Made by a program: the position numbers and the translations under genes. Source: CADEFF01 sp964569315 (GTDB taxonomy: Bacteria > Pseudomonadota > Alphaproteobacteria > Dongiales > Dongiaceae). From it: a stretch of 12,984 nucleotides of DNA. The stretch covers positions 1 to 12,984 of the forward strand of contig CAZMUZ010000104.1 of the NCBI GenBank assembly GCA_964569315.1, given 5' to 3'. The notes beneath the pieces were generated by a model. It worked only from the letters and a program-made list of their open reading frames with translations, made no database searches and was not told where the DNA came from. Positions 1 through 6,831 of the stretch are shown here, one piece after another. Numbering within the stretch: the stretch's first letter is position 1; every line of letters starts with the position of its first letter.

Positions 1-221
1 CGGGCGTGCTCGGGCTCGCGCGCATCGGCGATTGCAACAACCCGGCCGCGCTGGTTCATGCTATCTATTCGGGGCACCGCCATGCGCGCGAGTTCGACGA
101 GCCCCCGGGCGGCGAGGTGCCCTACCGGCGCGAGCGGGTGACGGTGCAGCTCGATCGCGACGCCGGCTCGGCCGATACGCTTCGGATGCGGCGCATCCTC
201 GGCGGCGCGATCGCGGACTAG
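1..221 (+). CDS. C-terminal end of a TMADH/OYE-like NAD(P)- and FAD-binding oxidoreductase (partial)
   Basis: Only the last ~72 codons are present; the gene enters from the left edge, the first whole codon is at base 3 and the TAG stop is at 219-221. The segment ARIGDCNNPAALVHAIYSGH followed by REFD is the end of the second nucleotide-binding domain in the family of trimethylamine, dimethylamine and histamine dehydrogenases and N-methylproline demethylases, where the usual form is IGD-x-x-x-P-x-x-I-x-x-A-x-x-x-GH-R-x-ARE. The later VPYRRE matches the conserved PYKRE tail of trimethylamine dehydrogenase. By family knowledge such enzymes oxidatively remove N-methyl groups with FMN and a 4Fe-4S cluster, but those N-terminal parts lie outside the window, so substrate and cofactors are inferred. 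It is followed 64 bp later by an MttB-family gene on the same strand, which fits a shared N-methyl catabolic operon. An ordinary enoate reductase of the same superfamily remains possible. Confidence 0.75.
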   Translation, partial: GVLGLARIGDCNNPAALVHAIYSGHRHAREFDEPPGGEVPYRRERVTVQLDRDAGSADTLRMRRILGGAIAD

Positions 222-228
222 CGGCGGC

Positions 229-250
229 GGCGGGCGTTCGATCGCCCGCC
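229..250. other. GC-rich stem-loop between flavoprotein and methyltransferase genes
   Basis: GGCGGGCG and CGCCCGCC form a perfect 8 bp stem around a 6-base TTCGAT loop. It starts 7 bases after the flavoprotein stop and ends 35 bases before the MttB-family start. No T-run follows, so it is not a classical intrinsic terminator. It could be an RNA-stability or processing hairpin inside an operon, or chance in GC-rich DNA. Confidence 0.3.
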
Positions 251-285
251 TGGCGGCGCGGGGGAGACGGGGAAAGCGAGGGGGA

Positions 286-1854
286 ATGGCGCAGGAGAAC
301 ATGGCCCGCGAGGGCGTCGCGCGCGAAGGCGCGCGGCGGCGCGGCGAGCGGCGCCAGGGCGGGGGCGGCATCCGGCAGCTCCCGTTCCAGACGCTGCGGA
401 ATCCGCTGAAACCGATCGAGGTTCTGGCACCGGAGCAGGTCGAGGCGATCCACCACGCCTCGCTCGATCTCCTGGAGCGGGTCGGGCTCGAGGTGCTGCA
501 TGGCGAGAGCATCGACATCCTCGCGCGCGCCGGCGCCGATGTGGATCGCGGCACCGGAAAGGTGCGGCTCGATCGCGGGCTCGTCATGGAAGCGGTGTCG
601 CATGCGCCGCCGGTCTTCACGATCCATGCGCGCAACCCCGCGCACGATCTCGAATTCGGCGCGAACCATCTGGTCTTCACCGCGACCGGCGGCCCCGCCT
701 TCGCGAGCGACATGGAGCGCGGCCGGCGCGCCGGCAACTATGCCGACATGTGCGACTATATCCGCCTCGTGCAGTCGCTGAACGTGCTCCATCAGGACGG
801 CGGCACGGCGGTCGAGCCGACCGATCTGCCGCCCGAGACGCGGCATCTCGATTTCTACGAGGCGACGCTCCGGCTCACCGACAAGGGCTGGCATAGCTGG
901 GGCATGGGCACGGCCTGCGTGCTGGACGGCATCGAGCTCACCAAGCTCGCCTACGGCGTGACGGCCGAGGAGATGCTCGCGCGCCCCGTCATGATGACGA
1001 TCATCAACTCGAACTCGCCGCTCCGGCTCGACGTGCCGATGGGGCAGGGGCTGGTCGAGATGGCGCGGCACGGCCAGGCGCTGGTGCTGACGCCCTTCAC
1101 CCTTGCCGGCGCCATGAGCCCGGTCACCATCGGCGGGGCGCTGATGCAGCAGAACGCCGAGGCGCTCGCCATGGTGGCGCTCGCCCAGCTCGTGCGGAAA
1201 GGCGCGCCGGTCGTCTATGGCGGCTTCACCTCGAACGTCGACATGCGCACCGGCTCGCCCGCCTTCGGCACGCCGGAATATACCAAGGCCGCGCTCGCGA
1301 CCGGCCAGCTCATCCGGCGCTACCGCCTGCCCTACCGCTCCAGCAACGTGAACGCCTCGAACTGCGTCGACGTGCAGTCGACCTACGAGTCCGCCATGTC
1401 GCTCTGGGGCACCGTCATGGGCGGGGTCAATCTCCTCGCCCATGCGGCGGGCTGGCTCGAAGGCGGGCTCACGGCGAGCTTCGAGAAGCTGATCGTCGAT
1501 TGCGAGATGCTCCAGCTCATGCGCGAGACGTTCCGGCCGATCGCGACCGACCCCGCGAGCCTCGGGCTCGACGCCATCGCCGAGGTCGGGCCGGGCGGGC
1601 ATTTCTTCGGCGTCGGCCATACGCTCGAGCGCTTCGAGAGCGCCTTCTACACGCCGATGCTCTCGGACTGGCGCAATTTCGAGACCTGGAGCGAAGCCGG
1701 CGCCCGCACCGGCACCGAGCGCGCGCACCGGATCTGGAAGGAGCTGCTCGCCGCCTATCGCGAGCCCGCGCTCGATCCGGCGCGGCGCGAGGCGATGGCA
1801 GCCTATGTGGCGCGGCGCAAGCGCGAGATCGCCGGCGGCAAGGCCCTGCCGTGA
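286..1854 (+). CDS. Trimethylamine methyltransferase (MttB) family protein, non-pyrrolysine, copy 1
   Basis: A 522-residue MttB-superfamily protein. Known members move a methyl group from a methylated amine or betaine to a corrinoid protein in the cytoplasm. Family blocks are clear: the TIM-barrel core from about residue 43, TPFTLAGAMSPVTIGGALM at 269-287 followed by QQNAEALA, YGGFTSNVDM at 311-320 with PAFGTPEY at 325-332, and EVGPGGHFFG at 433-442. There is no internal TAG, so pyrrolysine is absent. This places it with non-Pyl homologues such as the glycine betaine, proline betaine and carnitine methyltransferases, not with true trimethylamine MttB. The first ~30 residues are basic and low-complexity, with REGVAREGARRRG. 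GAGG four bases before 286 supports this start; ATG 301, preceded by AGGAG, is an alternative. It shares an operon with the flavoprotein upstream and the HutD-like gene downstream. No corrinoid protein gene adjoins it. Substrate unknown. Confidence 0.93.
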   Translation: MAQENMAREGVAREGARRRGERRQGGGGIRQLPFQTLRNPLKPIEVLAPEQVEAIHHASLDLLERVGLEVLHGESIDILARAGADVDRGTGKVRLDRGLVMEAVSHAPPVFTIHARNPAHDLEFGANHLVFTATGGPAFASDMERGRRAGNYADMCDYIRLVQSLNVLHQDGGTAVEPTDLPPETRHLDFYEATLRLTDKGWHSWGMGTACVLDGIELTKLAYGVTAEEMLARPVMMTIINSNSPLRLDVPMGQGLVEMARHGQALVLTPFTLAGAMSPVTIGGALMQQNAEALAMVALAQLVRKGAPVVYGGFTSNVDMRTGSPAFGTPEYTKAALATGQLIRRYRLPYRSSNVNASNCVDVQSTYESAMSLWGTVMGGVNLLAHAAGWLEGGLTASFEKLIVDCEMLQLMRETFRPIATDPASLGLDAIAEVGPGGHFFGVGHTLERFESAFYTPMLSDWRNFETWSEAGARTGTERAHRIWKELLAAYREPALDPARREAMAAYVARRKREIAGGKALP

Positions 1855-2435
1855 CCCGGCGCCTCGTCGGGCCCGCCGACCATCGCGTCATGCCGTGGAA
1901 GAACGGCGGCGGCAGCACGGCCGAGATCGCGCTGGCACCCGAGGGCGCCGATCTCGCGGCGGGCTTCGACTGGCGGCTCTCGATCGCGACCGTCGAGCGG
2001 GACGGACCCTTCTCCGCCTTCCCCGGCCATGACCGCACCATCATGCTGATCGAGGGCGCGGGCATGGTGCTCGATTTCGGCGGCGGCAAGGCGGAGCGCA
2101 TCGCCGTCCCGTTCGAGCCCTTCGCGTTCGTCGGCGAGGCGGCGGTCGAATGCCGGCTCCTCGGCGGGCGCATCCGCGATTTCAACCTGATGGTCCGCCG
2201 GGCGGGCTATGGCGCCGAATGCCATGTGGTCGAGCTTGCCGACGAGCCGCTGGCGCTCGCGACCGATGGCGGGACCCTGCTGATCCATTGTCTCGAGGGC
2301 AATGCCCGCCTCGACGACATGCCGCTTGCAAGCGGCGAGACGCTCATCCTCGAGGGAGAGACCGGGGTGCTCGGCGAGCTCACGGGTGACGAGACCGCCA
2401 CGGTCTTCGTGGCCGCGCTCTTTCCGCGCGGCTGA
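1851..2435 (+). CDS. HutD/Ves-family cupin protein
   Basis: A 194-residue HutD-family protein. The signature PWKNGGGSTAEIA is at residues 15-27, WRLSIATVERDGPFSAFPG at 41-59, and the second cupin half, with RIRDFNLMVRR, at 107-117. HutD proteins are double-cupin proteins usually found with histidine-utilisation genes; their biochemical role is not settled, and ligand binding or control of flux has been proposed. I chose GTG 1851 because it overlaps the preceding TGA as GTGA, a common translational-coupling arrangement, and because the family's N-terminal residues begin right there. The open frame continues further upstream only as a shadow of the methyltransferase gene. No hut enzyme gene is visible; the neighbours are N-methyl catabolism-like genes, so the protein may serve that pathway. 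The last codons (FPRG and stop) lie within the first copy of the dispersed repeat. Confidence 0.92.
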   Translation: MTRRLVGPADHRVMPWKNGGGSTAEIALAPEGADLAAGFDWRLSIATVERDGPFSAFPGHDRTIMLIEGAGMVLDFGGGKAERIAVPFEPFAFVGEAAVECRLLGGRIRDFNLMVRRAGYGAECHVVELADEPLALATDGGTLLIHCLEGNARLDDMPLASGETLILEGETGVLGELTGDETATVFVAALFPRG

Positions 2436-2675
2436 ATCGCAAGCGCCCCTCATCCCACTCTACTCCCCGCCGGCGGGGCGAGGGAGAAGCGGGAGCAAGG
2501 CGACAAGGCGGATGGCACGGGGGCGGCGCGCACGACTGCGTCCTCTCCCCGGTGTGACGGCGTAAGTTCCAATTGCCCTCGCCCCCCCCCGTGAGGGGAA
2601 GAGGGAAGGGTGCGGGGGTGATTCCCTCCATCCGCCCGCTCGCGCCGCCGTCAAGCAGAGTTGATCGCGCGCGAG
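2421..2675. repeat. Dispersed hairpin-rich noncoding repeat, copy 1
   Basis: This ~255 bp stretch matches 4318-4568 in the same orientation. By hand alignment there are about ten single-base differences and four small indels, including a C-run of 9 here against 7 in the other copy. Each copy has two GC-rich hairpins of the ccctc-n-cccc / gggg-n-gaggg kind, one near each end. The reverse complement of the second hairpin region resembles the first, so the element has an imperfect inverted-repeat design as in MITE-like or REP-like elements. No convincing protein frame is shared: the indels shift frame between copies. Copy 1 begins inside the last five codons of the HutD-family gene and ends 39 bp before the 3' end of the opposing TPR gene, so any hairpin transcript could act on both 3' ends. 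Confidence 0.85.
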
Positions 2676-2714
2676 CCGGCCGGGCGTGAGTCCTGGCTTC
2701 CCGATGGTCGGTTC

Positions 2715-4076
2715 CTAGCGCGGCGGCATCGCCGCACCGCCGCTGCCGGCGATGCCCGCCTCGGCCCGGTTTCGGAGCTGCCAACTGAAGGGGCAATGCG
2801 GCTTCAGCCGGGTCCGCTCGGTCGCCAGCGCGTTGGCGAGCGCGAACTGACCGTCCCGCAACGCCGCCTCGATCAGCGTGCGATGGATGATGTCTCGCTG
2901 TGCGTGGCTCCCGCCGAACACATGGGCGGAATAGCGCATCGGCATCAGGAGCTGCACCGCGGTGCCGTACTGCCCGCGGCCGAACGCCTCGACCGCGCGC
3001 ATGACCGGCAGCCCGGCCTCGCGTTCCATGCGGGCGTTGGCGCCGGATTTCTCGGCGGCGCGCGCGGCGGCGGCCAGCAGCCGCTTGGCGGCCTCGCGCC
3101 GCCCGGTCGCGACATAGGCGATCATGGCGTGCATGTCGTTGAAGGCATAGAACCCGTCCTGCGCCGTCTTGTCATAGGCTGCGGCGAGATCGTGCCAGCG
3201 CTTGCCGACATCGATGCTGCGGAGATGCATGCGCCAGAGCAGCGCCGTCGCATCCAGCATCTCGGTCTGGATCTCGGACTGGCCCGGCCGGATCGAGCGG
3301 TCGTAGATCTCGAGCGCGCGGTCGGCGCGGTCCTGGTCGAGATTGTAGAGTGCGGCGTGCCACCAGTTGTGGAAGGCGAAGCCATTGTCCTCCTGCGCCC
3401 AGTGGTCGCGGCGCGATTCCATCAGGGCGATGCCCTCGGCCTGGCGCGCCTCCATCTCGAGCACGTGGGCCAGCGCGTGATGCGCCCAGCAATCGTCGGG
3501 TTCGAGCTCGATCGCGTGCCGGCCGGTGTCCTCGGCGCGGCGGTAGTCGCCGCATTCTTCGAGGCCGAATGCCTGCATGCCGAGTGTGAAGCCGTAGCCC
3601 GGCAGCTCGCGATTCCAGGCCGGCAGCGCGCGCATCATCCGGCCCCTGAGATTGTCGCGGTCGCCATGGAAGAAGTCGGCGAGATGGCCGAGCTGGAGGG
3701 CCAGCGCATCGCGCGGATGCTCGGCCAACAGGAGGTCGAACCGCGCGCGGAACCCCTCCCAGTCGCCGGCATGCCAGTCGCGGATGGCCGCCACATGCGC
3801 ACGTTCCCGGTCGTTGCATTTGTTGCCGAGCTTCTCGAGCGCGCGGAGGCTCGTTTCGACCTCCGGCAGCACGCTCGCCTCCCAGGCCGAGATGTGCACC
3901 TCGGCCCGGAAGATGTGGCCGAACGCGAATTCCGGGTCGGCCGCGAGCGCCGCGTCGATGGTCGCGATCGAGTTGCCGCGATAGCACTGGAACTGCCCCA
4001 GTGCGACTTCGAAGGCATCGAGGCTCCTTCGGTTGGCGCTTGAGGTAGCGAGCCCGCGCGCATCACGCAATGTCAT
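2715..4076 (-). CDS. TTC38-like tetratricopeptide repeat protein
   Basis: A 453-residue helical-repeat protein resembling the TTC38 family (about 470 residues in animals), which also occurs in bacteria and has no established biochemical function. Landmarks in order are DPEFAFGHIFRAEVH at 47-61; the TPR-like block with DDCWAHHALAHVLEME at 194-209 then EGIALMESRRDHW; FHNWWHAALYNLDQDRADRA at 235-254; and GGSHAQRDIIHRTLIEAAL at 388-406, near the C-terminal signature of TTC38. No signal peptide or membrane segment is seen, so it should be cytoplasmic. The frame stays open up to 4274, but ATG 4076 is preceded by GGGAGG with six bases between, and the extra upstream residues are low-complexity and unlike the family, so I start at 4076. 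It is the only gene between two copies of the dispersed repeat, and it opposes its neighbours in direction. A 16 bp palindrome lies 65 bp upstream of the start. Confidence 0.9.
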   Translation of the reverse strand: MTLRDARGLATSSANRRSLDAFEVALGQFQCYRGNSIATIDAALAADPEFAFGHIFRAEVHISAWEASVLPEVETSLRALEKLGNKCNDRERAHVAAIRDWHAGDWEGFRARFDLLLAEHPRDALALQLGHLADFFHGDRDNLRGRMMRALPAWNRELPGYGFTLGMQAFGLEECGDYRRAEDTGRHAIELEPDDCWAHHALAHVLEMEARQAEGIALMESRRDHWAQEDNGFAFHNWWHAALYNLDQDRADRALEIYDRSIRPGQSEIQTEMLDATALLWRMHLRSIDVGKRWHDLAAAYDKTAQDGFYAFNDMHAMIAYVATGRREAAKRLLAAAARAAEKSGANARMEREAGLPVMRAVEAFGRGQYGTAVQLLMPMRYSAHVFGGSHAQRDIIHRTLIEAALRDGQFALANALATERTRLKPHCPFSWQLRNRAEAGIAGSGGAAMPPR

Positions 4077-4141
4077 GGCGAACCTCCCAGCCGACCCAAC
4101 AGGGCGCATTCCGGCGAAACGCCACAAATGGATCAGTGTTC

Positions 4142-4157
4142 TGCGGACGCGTCCGCA
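4142..4157. promoter_or_regulatory. Perfect 16 bp palindrome upstream of the TPR gene, candidate operator
   Basis: TGCGGACGCGTCCGCA reads identically on both strands. It lies 65 bp upstream of the TPR gene start, in a noncoding gap, where a repressor or activator site would be expected. No clear -35/-10 pair could be identified next to it, and the regulator is unknown. In DNA this GC-rich a shorter palindrome would mean little, but 16 perfect bases are worth noting. Confidence 0.4.
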
Positions 4158-4317
4158 TCGGCGTTGCGTCGAGCTCGCGGACGGGCTCGACCGACATTCC
4201 CCGGATGATCCCCAGTTTCGGGCAACATCGTAGGGATCGGGGCCGTTCCCGGCAACCGACACCGACCGCCCCAAGCTGCCGCTGGCGGCGCCCGGAGCTG
4301 AGCTGTCAGCCGCAAGA

Positions 4318-4568
4318 TTTCCGCGCGACTGAATCGCAGGCGCCCCTCACCCCACCCTCTCCCCGCAGGTGGGGCGAGGGAGAAGCGGGAGTAAGGCGAC
4401 AAGGCGGATGGCACAGGGGCGGCGCGCGACCGCGTCCTCTCCCCGGTGTGACGGCGTAAGTTCCAATTGCCCTCGCCCCCCCGTGAGGGGAAGAGGGAAG
4501 GGTGCGGGGGTGATTCCCTCCATCCGCCCCGCTCGCGCCGCCGTCAAGCAGAGTTGATCGCACGCGAG
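4318..4568. repeat. Dispersed hairpin-rich noncoding repeat, copy 2
   Basis: The direct-repeat partner of 2421-2675. The first hairpin is at 4355-4380: a 10 bp stem with one mismatch, 6-base loop. The second is at 4470-4497: outer stem of five pairs, inner stem CCCC/GGGG. Between them lies a nearly invariant stretch with the sequence GTGTGACGGCGTAAGTTCC and then AATTG. The copy ends 41 bp before the msrQ start, so the msrQ promoter is either within the repeat, in the short gap after it, or upstream of it. No coding function is supported. Confidence 0.85.
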
Positions 4569-4609
4569 CGCGCGGAGCGGCTAGAAGGACGGCGCAAGAG
4601 AGGTTCGAC

Positions 4610-5485
4610 ATGCCCTGGCGCGACCGTAGCGGGCGCTTCTCCCCCTTCAAGGCGACCGTGTTCCTGGCGCTCTTCCTGCCGGCGCTCTGGATCGCCTATG
4701 GCTATCTCTCGGGCACGATCGGCGCGTTGCGGCTGATGGAGAGCCTGCGCGATATCGGCAATTGGGGCCTCAGGCTGCTGCTGATCTCGCTCGCCGTCAC
4801 GCCGCTGCGGAAGAGCCTGCAATGGCCGCAGCTCATCCAGGTCCGGCGCATGATCGGCGTCGCCGCCTTCGCCTATATCGCAACCCATTTCCTCCTCTAT
4901 GTGATCGACCAGTCCTTCGATATCGGCAAGGTCGCGTCGGAAATCCTGCTGCGCATCTATCTCACGATCGGCTTCGTGGCGCTGCTCGGCCTCTCCGCCC
5001 TCGCGGCCACCTCGACCGATGCGATGCTGCGCCGGCTTGGCGGCAGGCGCTGGCAGAGGCTGCATCGCATCGTCTATGGCATCGCGCTGCTCGGCATCGT
5101 CCACTTCTTCATGCAGACCAAGGCGGATGTGACCGAGCCGACGGTGATGGCCGGGCTCTTCGGCTGGCTGATGGGCTATCGGCTGCTGGTCTGGCTGCGC
5201 TCGGACGGCGCGCGGCCCTCGCCCCTTGCCGTGGCGGGCCTGAGCATCGCTGCGGCGATCGCGACCGGGCTCGGCGAGATTCTCTATTTCTGGCTCAAGA
5301 CCGGCGTCGATCCGCTTCGCGTACTCGCGCTCGACTTCTCGCTGCAGCTCGGCTTGCGGCCCGTCTGGTGGGTGCTGCTGATCGGCCTTGCGGTCGCGCT
5401 AGCTGCCGTCCTTCGCTCGATCGGCGCAGCGGACCGGCGCGCAGCGCGCCGCCGCAAGCTCGGGGTCGAGGCGCCGTCGGCCTGA
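4610..5485 (+). CDS. msrQ: MsrQ-like haem-binding membrane subunit of periplasmic methionine sulfoxide reductase
   Basis: A 291-residue inner-membrane protein of the ferric-reductase-like transmembrane family. MsrQ passes electrons from the quinone pool or a flavin reductase to the periplasmic molybdoenzyme MsrP, which repairs oxidised methionines. Visible features are TM segments at about 15-35, 50-65, 80-100, 115-133 and 153-170; the TPLR motif at 64-67; RRMIGVAAFAYIATHFLLY with H93; RLHRIVYGIALLGIVHFF with H152 and H165. These three histidines are the expected haem ligands. AGAGG lies six bases before ATG 4610. The protein is longer than E. coli MsrQ (about 211 residues) because of extra membrane segments at about 205-270, which I believe also occur in alphaproteobacterial forms. 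No msrP gene is in the window, so partnership is inferred from family. Its upstream gap is almost filled by repeat copy 2. Confidence 0.88.
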   Translation: MPWRDRSGRFSPFKATVFLALFLPALWIAYGYLSGTIGALRLMESLRDIGNWGLRLLLISLAVTPLRKSLQWPQLIQVRRMIGVAAFAYIATHFLLYVIDQSFDIGKVASEILLRIYLTIGFVALLGLSALAATSTDAMLRRLGGRRWQRLHRIVYGIALLGIVHFFMQTKADVTEPTVMAGLFGWLMGYRLLVWLRSDGARPSPLAVAGLSIAAAIATGLGEILYFWLKTGVDPLRVLALDFSLQLGLRPVWWVLLIGLAVALAAVLRSIGAADRRAARRRKLGVEAPSA

Positions 5486-5539
5486 CCCCGGGACCGCGGA
5501 CCGATGGCCGGACGCCGCCTTGCGGCTGGTGTCGGACGG

Positions 5540-5785
5540 CTAGGTTCGCCAGAACGGCTTCGACCCCTCCTGCCGCTGGTCGGCGCGCGTGAGGCCGAGA
5601 TCCTCGAGCTGGCGGTCATCGAGGAAGACAAGCGCGCGGCGGGTGCGGCTGCGCTCGATCCACAGCCCGACGGTCTCGGCGAGCCCGCCGAAACGCCCGT
5701 GCCCATGCTCGCCGGTCGGGTGTCGCAAGATCGCCGCGCCCGGCTGCCGCAGCGCCGTGATCGAATGCGGAAGGCTCCTGAGCAT
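5540..5785 (-). CDS. DUF1127 (YjiS-like) small protein
   Basis: An 81-residue protein whose C-terminal half (residues 42-80) is a DUF1127 domain: WIERSRTRRALVFLDDRQL, then EDLGLTRAD and the ending SKPFWR. The basic patch, the L-DD-x-x-L-x-D-x-GL core and the terminal KPFWR are typical of the arginine-rich DUF1127 proteins abundant in alphaproteobacteria. Some short members affect RNA turnover or phosphate and carbon metabolism, but the role of this one is unknown. The N-terminal half is poorly conserved. GAGGAGG lies about seven bases upstream of ATG 5785, which decides the start. It is divergent from the LysR gene at 5919, and convergent with msrQ, whose stop is 54 bp away. A shared control region with the LysR gene is possible. 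Confidence 0.85.
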   Translation of the reverse strand: MLRSLPHSITALRQPGAAILRHPTGEHGHGRFGGLAETVGLWIERSRTRRALVFLDDRQLEDLGLTRADQRQEGSKPFWRT

Positions 5786-5918
5786 TTTTCATCCTCCTCG
5801 GCCGGGCACCCCGCCGCGGCCTTTGCTTGGGAGCCCTAGAAATAGTGGCGGTTTCGGCTTGCCCGCAAAGCATCCTTTCTCTAGCCTGCCTTAGTTTTTC
5901 TCATGAAGCAGGCATGCC

Positions 5919-6827
5919 ATGCCGCGGCGCCTCCCGCCCTTGAATGCGCTCAAGGCCTTCGAGGCCGCGGCGCGTCACGAGAGCTTCACCAAGGCGGCGC
6001 AGGAGCTGCACGTCACGCAAGGGGCCGTCAGCCATCAGGTGAAGGCGCTTGAGACCGAGCTCGGCTTTCGCCTCTTCGGCCGCGAGAGTCAGCGTCTCCT
6101 TATCACCGAGGCCGGGCGGTTCTATCTCGAAGTGGTGCGCGACGCGTTCGACCGGATCGCCTCGGGCACCGAGCGCCTGCTGGAGCGGCAGAATGCGGGC
6201 GCGCTGACGGTGACGACCTCGCCCAATTTCGCGAGCAAATGGCTCGTGCATCGGCTCGGGCGCTTCGCCGAAGCGCATCCGGACATCGATCTGCGCGTCA
6301 GCGCATCGCTGCATCACGTCGATTTCGCGCGCGAGGACATCGACCTTGCGATCCGCCACGGCGACGGGTATTGGCCCGGACTCCATGTGACGCGGTTTTG
6401 CATCGAGGCGCTGTTCCCGGTCTGCAGCCCGGCCCTTCTGCAGGGCGGCAAGGCGCTGCGCAATCCGGCCGATCTCAAGAATCACACGCTCCTGCATCTC
6501 GACGCGCGCAACGACTGGGCGAAATGGCTGCAAGCGGCTGAGGTCGCGGATACGGAGCTGATACACGGGCCCGTCTTCAACCAGGCGAGCATGGCGATCG
6601 ACGCCGCCATCGATGGCCAGGGCGTGGCGCTCGCGCGCACCGCGCTCGCCGCCTGGGATCTTCTCGCGGGCCGACTGGTGCGGCCCTTCGCACTCGCCCT
6701 CGAGGTGCCGTACGCCTATTGGATCGTTTGCCCGAAGGCGAACGCCGAACTGCCCAAGATCGCGAGCTTCCGCGCCTGGATTTTAGCGGAAGCGGCGGAA
6801 GACGAGCGGCGACTGCGGCAGTCTTGA
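5919..6827 (+). CDS. LysR-family transcriptional regulator, GcvA-like
   Basis: A 302-residue LysR-type regulator. The N-terminal winged helix-turn-helix is at residues 7-65: PPLNALKAFEAAARHESFTK, then AAQELHVTQGAVSHQVKALE. The substrate-binding domain is about 90-295. The wording of the helix-turn-helix and the later RHGDGYWPGL block are characteristic of the GcvA group, which in E. coli controls glycine cleavage and in other bacteria many amino-acid or beta-lactamase genes. The ligand here is unknown. The start ATG 5919 begins the usual MPRRLPPLNAL opening; no strong Shine-Dalgarno is seen, and a nearby ATG at 5914 is out of frame. It is divergent from DUF1127 and ends four bases before the stop of the glutamine amidotransferase on the other strand. 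LysR regulators commonly act on divergent genes, so DUF1127 is a candidate target, and the amine-related genes nearby are others. Confidence 0.93.
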   Translation: MPRRLPPLNALKAFEAAARHESFTKAAQELHVTQGAVSHQVKALETELGFRLFGRESQRLLITEAGRFYLEVVRDAFDRIASGTERLLERQNAGALTVTTSPNFASKWLVHRLGRFAEAHPDIDLRVSASLHHVDFAREDIDLAIRHGDGYWPGLHVTRFCIEALFPVCSPALLQGGKALRNPADLKNHTLLHLDARNDWAKWLQAAEVADTELIHGPVFNQASMAIDAAIDGQGVALARTALAAWDLLAGRLVRPFALALEVPYAYWIVCPKANAELPKIASFRAWILAEAAEDERRLRQS

Positions 6828-6831
6828 TTCG

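Noticed and set aside
61..1728. 555-codon open frame antisense to the first MttB-family gene
   Set aside because: It mirrors the codon bias of the real gene in GC-rich DNA, its protein is rich in R, H, E and A with no domain, and the sense gene has clear family motifs.
1500..1850. Upstream extension of the HutD-family gene
   Set aside because: It is an out-of-frame reading of the methyltransferase gene, and HutD homology starts at 1851.
2460..2654. Small open frames inside the repeat copies (also 4347-4547) as genes
   Set aside because: Indels between the copies break the frames and the predicted peptides have no domain, so the repeat is treated as noncoding.
2661..4043. 460-codon plus-strand frame over the TPR gene
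   Set aside because: The minus strand encodes a TTC38-like protein with a strong Shine-Dalgarno; the plus frame has no recognisable features.
4077..4274. Upstream extension of the TPR gene to 4274
   Set aside because: The added residues are low-complexity and family-unlike, and GGGAGG six bases before ATG 4076 marks the real start.
4318..4568. Repeat copies as CRISPR or insertion-sequence ends
   Set aside because: There are only two copies, with no regular spacers, no cas genes and no transposase.
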